From the NCBI GenBank assembly GCA_030149405.1, contig JASBRM010000055.1:1-7572 (forward strand): a stretch of DNA of 7,572 bases, in the 5' to 3' direction. Within the stretch, counting starts at the first letter, position 1. Every line of letters starts with the position of its first letter. Positions 5,853-7,572 of the stretch are shown piece after piece. A model generated the notes under the pieces. The model was not told the origin of the DNA, ran no database searches, and saw only the letters and a list, made by a program, of their open reading frames with translations. This DNA comes from Neptuniibacter sp. GTDB lineage: Bacteria; Pseudomonadota; Gammaproteobacteria; Pseudomonadales; Balneatricaceae. The position numbers and the translations under genes are program-made.

Positions 5853-7572
5853 ATGAAGGATTTGAACAACGCAGCTTCGACTAAGTCGAAAATTTCTCCA
5901 CAAAACCTGCTGTTCATTTTACTCGTTATCCAGTTTGTGATTGCCCCTTTTTATTATCAACCCAATTTCGGTGGTGAAGGGCTTTATCTCCCCTATAACA
6001 GCTCTGTCTGGATAGTTGCGGTTTGGATCATTGCCGCGGGGGCTTTTTTGATCAGCCGATCACACATTCTGATTCTGCCTAAATACTGGTTAGGCCTGGC
6101 ATGCTTACCGCTTGGTGCACTAATTACTGGTTTCATCGTTGAGACAATTAATCCGACTGAATGGCTTACCCGCCTGAGCGTGATAACTGGGGGCTATCTT
6201 TTCTTTCTGGCTCTTTTTCAATTCAGATTGTCATCCAAACAAATAGACCAGAGTTTATATATCATTCTGGCCTTTGGGATGATCGCTACGGCTTATGGGG
6301 TGTTTCAGGTACATTCAATAGGGGAATTTTATTCTTTTATCCCCAAGAGCCCGAAGAATGCGCCAATTGGTATTTTCCAACAAGTTAATATTCAAGCTTC
6401 GTTGATGGCTACACTTTTAGTTTTGGCCTATTTCCTAATCAGCAGGCCAACTTTTAGATCCACGAGCATCTTAATTAAAATTTCAATTTGCTTAACCGCT
6501 TTTTTTGCCAGTTATGTAATAGCCGCTTCGGGTTCAAGGGTGGGCTTATTAGGAGCCTTTTTAGGACTTATTATTCTATTGATGGGACGGTGGCGCTTAC
6601 TCACAAGAAATAAAGTGATGCTGGTTTGTGTTTTAATTTGCACAATCACAGGCGCTGCATCACAAACCAGTGGTTTAATAAAATCTTCCGTAAAGTTTGA
6701 CCGCACAATTGGAGGCATGGAGCCAGATATACGCTGGAAAATTTATAAATTGTCATGGGACTTATTTACGGAATCCCCTGTTGTTGGACACGGGTTAGGC
6801 AGTTTCCAGAAAGTATTCCAAGATAAACGCAGAGAATATCAACAGGAAGGCACCTTACATTTAGGGAGTGAGCCCAGATTCAGCCATCCCCACAATGAAA
6901 TGTTCTTGTGGTTAGTAGAAGGGGGAATTGTTTCAGTTTCCGGTATTGTATTAGCTGCAATAGTTACCTTCGTCCAACTTATAAAAATTGGTTGGCGAAG
7001 AGGCTGTGGATATGCAGCTTTATTGATTCCTATTACCCTGCATACGCAAGTTGAGTTACCTTTTTATACATCAAATACACATTGGCTGTTACTTCTCTTT
7101 CTATTATTTATCACTCATCAGCATCGAAGGAAAAAAATACTTACGTCGGGGCTTTCAAGCGCCGCTAACAGGCTGATTCCATTATCCTTTGTTTGCCTGG
7201 CTCTGTTTAGTAGTTGGTCTTTAATTGGCACTTTAAAAGCTAATTCCGATCTTGTTAAATACTTTTCAGGCGGAGCTTCGCAACCAGAGCTATTGAGTAA
7301 ACCAATCAGTTCACTTTATTTCAGAGAGCATGCTCTATTTTTATCATATCGACATAACATGATTATCGGATTGAGAAACAGAGATGCGAAACCTGTATTG
7401 GAGTTTATAAACTATACGGAAAAACTGTTACAAAAATCTCCCGCAGAGATGTATTACTATTCACTCATTACTGCATACCATGTTGTTGGTGAAAATGAGT
7501 CTAGAGATAAACGTCTTGAGGAGGCTTTATATACTTACGAAGATAGCTCTCGCTTGAAATTACTGAAACAAA
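5853..7572 (+). CDS. PglL-type O-oligosaccharyltransferase / Wzy_C-domain O-antigen ligase family protein, partial (3' end beyond the right edge)
   Basis: The frame is open from the ATG at 5853 (AAGG ribosome site 8 bases upstream) to the window edge: 573 residues without a stop. There are about 12-13 hydrophobic segments, roughly at 18-33, 51-68, 78-98, 107-122, 134-150, 180-198, 206-225, 228-244, 254-270, 353-375, 387-400, 408-422 and 442-460, then a soluble tail. Family motifs in order are GIFQQVNIQASLMA (173-186), SGSRVGLLG (226-234), RWKIYKLSWDLFTESPVVGHGLGSF (294-318 region), HPHNEMFLWLVEGGI (345-359) and HTQVELPFY (397-405). HPHNE with H...E.PFY is typical of PglL/PilO-type enzymes, which move a lipid-linked glycan onto an exported protein such as a pilin, on the periplasmic side of the inner membrane. 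The tail resembles the extra C-terminal Wzy_C_2 region of PglL. O-antigen ligase (WaaL) or polymerase (Wzy) remain possible. The acceptor gene is not in the window. GC content is visibly lower than in aroC. Confidence 0.85.
   Translation, partial: MKDLNNAASTKSKISPQNLLFILLVIQFVIAPFYYQPNFGGEGLYLPYNSSVWIVAVWIIAAGAFLISRSHILILPKYWLGLACLPLGALITGFIVETINPTEWLTRLSVITGGYLFFLALFQFRLSSKQIDQSLYIILAFGMIATAYGVFQVHSIGEFYSFIPKSPKNAPIGIFQQVNIQASLMATLLVLAYFLISRPTFRSTSILIKISICLTAFFASYVIAASGSRVGLLGAFLGLIILLMGRWRLLTRNKVMLVCVLICTITGAASQTSGLIKSSVKFDRTIGGMEPDIRWKIYKLSWDLFTESPVVGHGLGSFQKVFQDKRREYQQEGTLHLGSEPRFSHPHNEMFLWLVEGGIVSVSGIVLAAIVTFVQLIKIGWRRGCGYAALLIPITLHTQVELPFYTSNTHWLLLLFLLFITHQHRRKKILTSGLSSAANRLIPLSFVCLALFSSWSLIGTLKANSDLVKYFSGGASQPELLSKPISSLYFREHALFLSYRHNMIIGLRNRDAKPVLEFINYTEKLLQKSPAEMYYYSLITAYHVVGENESRDKRLEEALYTYEDSSRLKLLKQ

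Noticed and set aside
6161..6388. Plus-strand frame of 75 codons inside the ligase region
   Set aside because: It is out of frame within a continuous 573-codon frame carrying ligase motifs and transmembrane segments.
6512..6718. Minus-strand frame opposite the ligase
   Set aside because: No recognisable domain, and it overlaps conserved ligase motifs on the other strand.
1..7572. Defence system, CRISPR, mobile element or structural RNA
   Set aside because: Scanning both strands showed no regularly spaced repeats, transposase or integrase motifs, tRNA-like cloverleaf or rRNA segment; apart from short intergenic gaps the window is filled by genes of recognised families.

Overview
The window looks like ordinary chromosome from a gammaproteobacterium. 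The run aroC, prmB and a divergent Smr-domain gene matches the arrangement known from Escherichia and Pseudomonas. The DUF4892 protein and the PglL-type ligase point more towards Pseudomonadales or Oceanospirillales, possibly a marine lineage with moderate GC, but the exact taxon cannot be fixed from this piece.

Layout from left to right. Bases 1-339 hold the start of an exported protein on the minus strand, cut by the left edge. A strong intrinsic terminator at 381-411 then separates it from aroC (chorismate synthase, minus strand). The methyltransferase gene prmB lies upstream of aroC on the same strand, 65 bases away. A possible extended -10 promoter sits in that gap. Divergent from prmB is a plus-strand Smr-domain gene for a nuclease of the SmrA/SmrB group. 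It runs tail to tail into a compact three-gene minus-strand operon, read in the order alpha/beta hydrolase, DUF4892 periplasmic protein, RssA-like patatin (gaps of 18 and 17 bases). An AT-rich hairpin overlaps both converging stop codons. After a 101-base divergent promoter region, a plus-strand gene for a multi-spanning membrane protein of the Wzy_C / PglL O-oligosaccharyltransferase type runs off the right edge with no stop codon.

Functionally the left half is housekeeping: aromatic amino acid and folate precursor synthesis, modification of ribosomal protein uL3, and probable mRNA cleavage linked to ribosome quality control. The right half concerns the cell envelope and lipids: a predicted soluble esterase or lipase-like hydrolase, a secreted DUF4892 protein with a degenerate OmpA-like tail, a cytoplasmic patatin, and a glycan ligase likely to decorate a pilin or another exported protein. 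I saw no tRNA, rRNA, CRISPR array, insertion sequence or phage gene. No stretch over 300 bases lacks a gene. I found no clearly new biological system; the most useful leads are the hydrolase-DUF4892-patatin operon and the unidentified target of the ligase.
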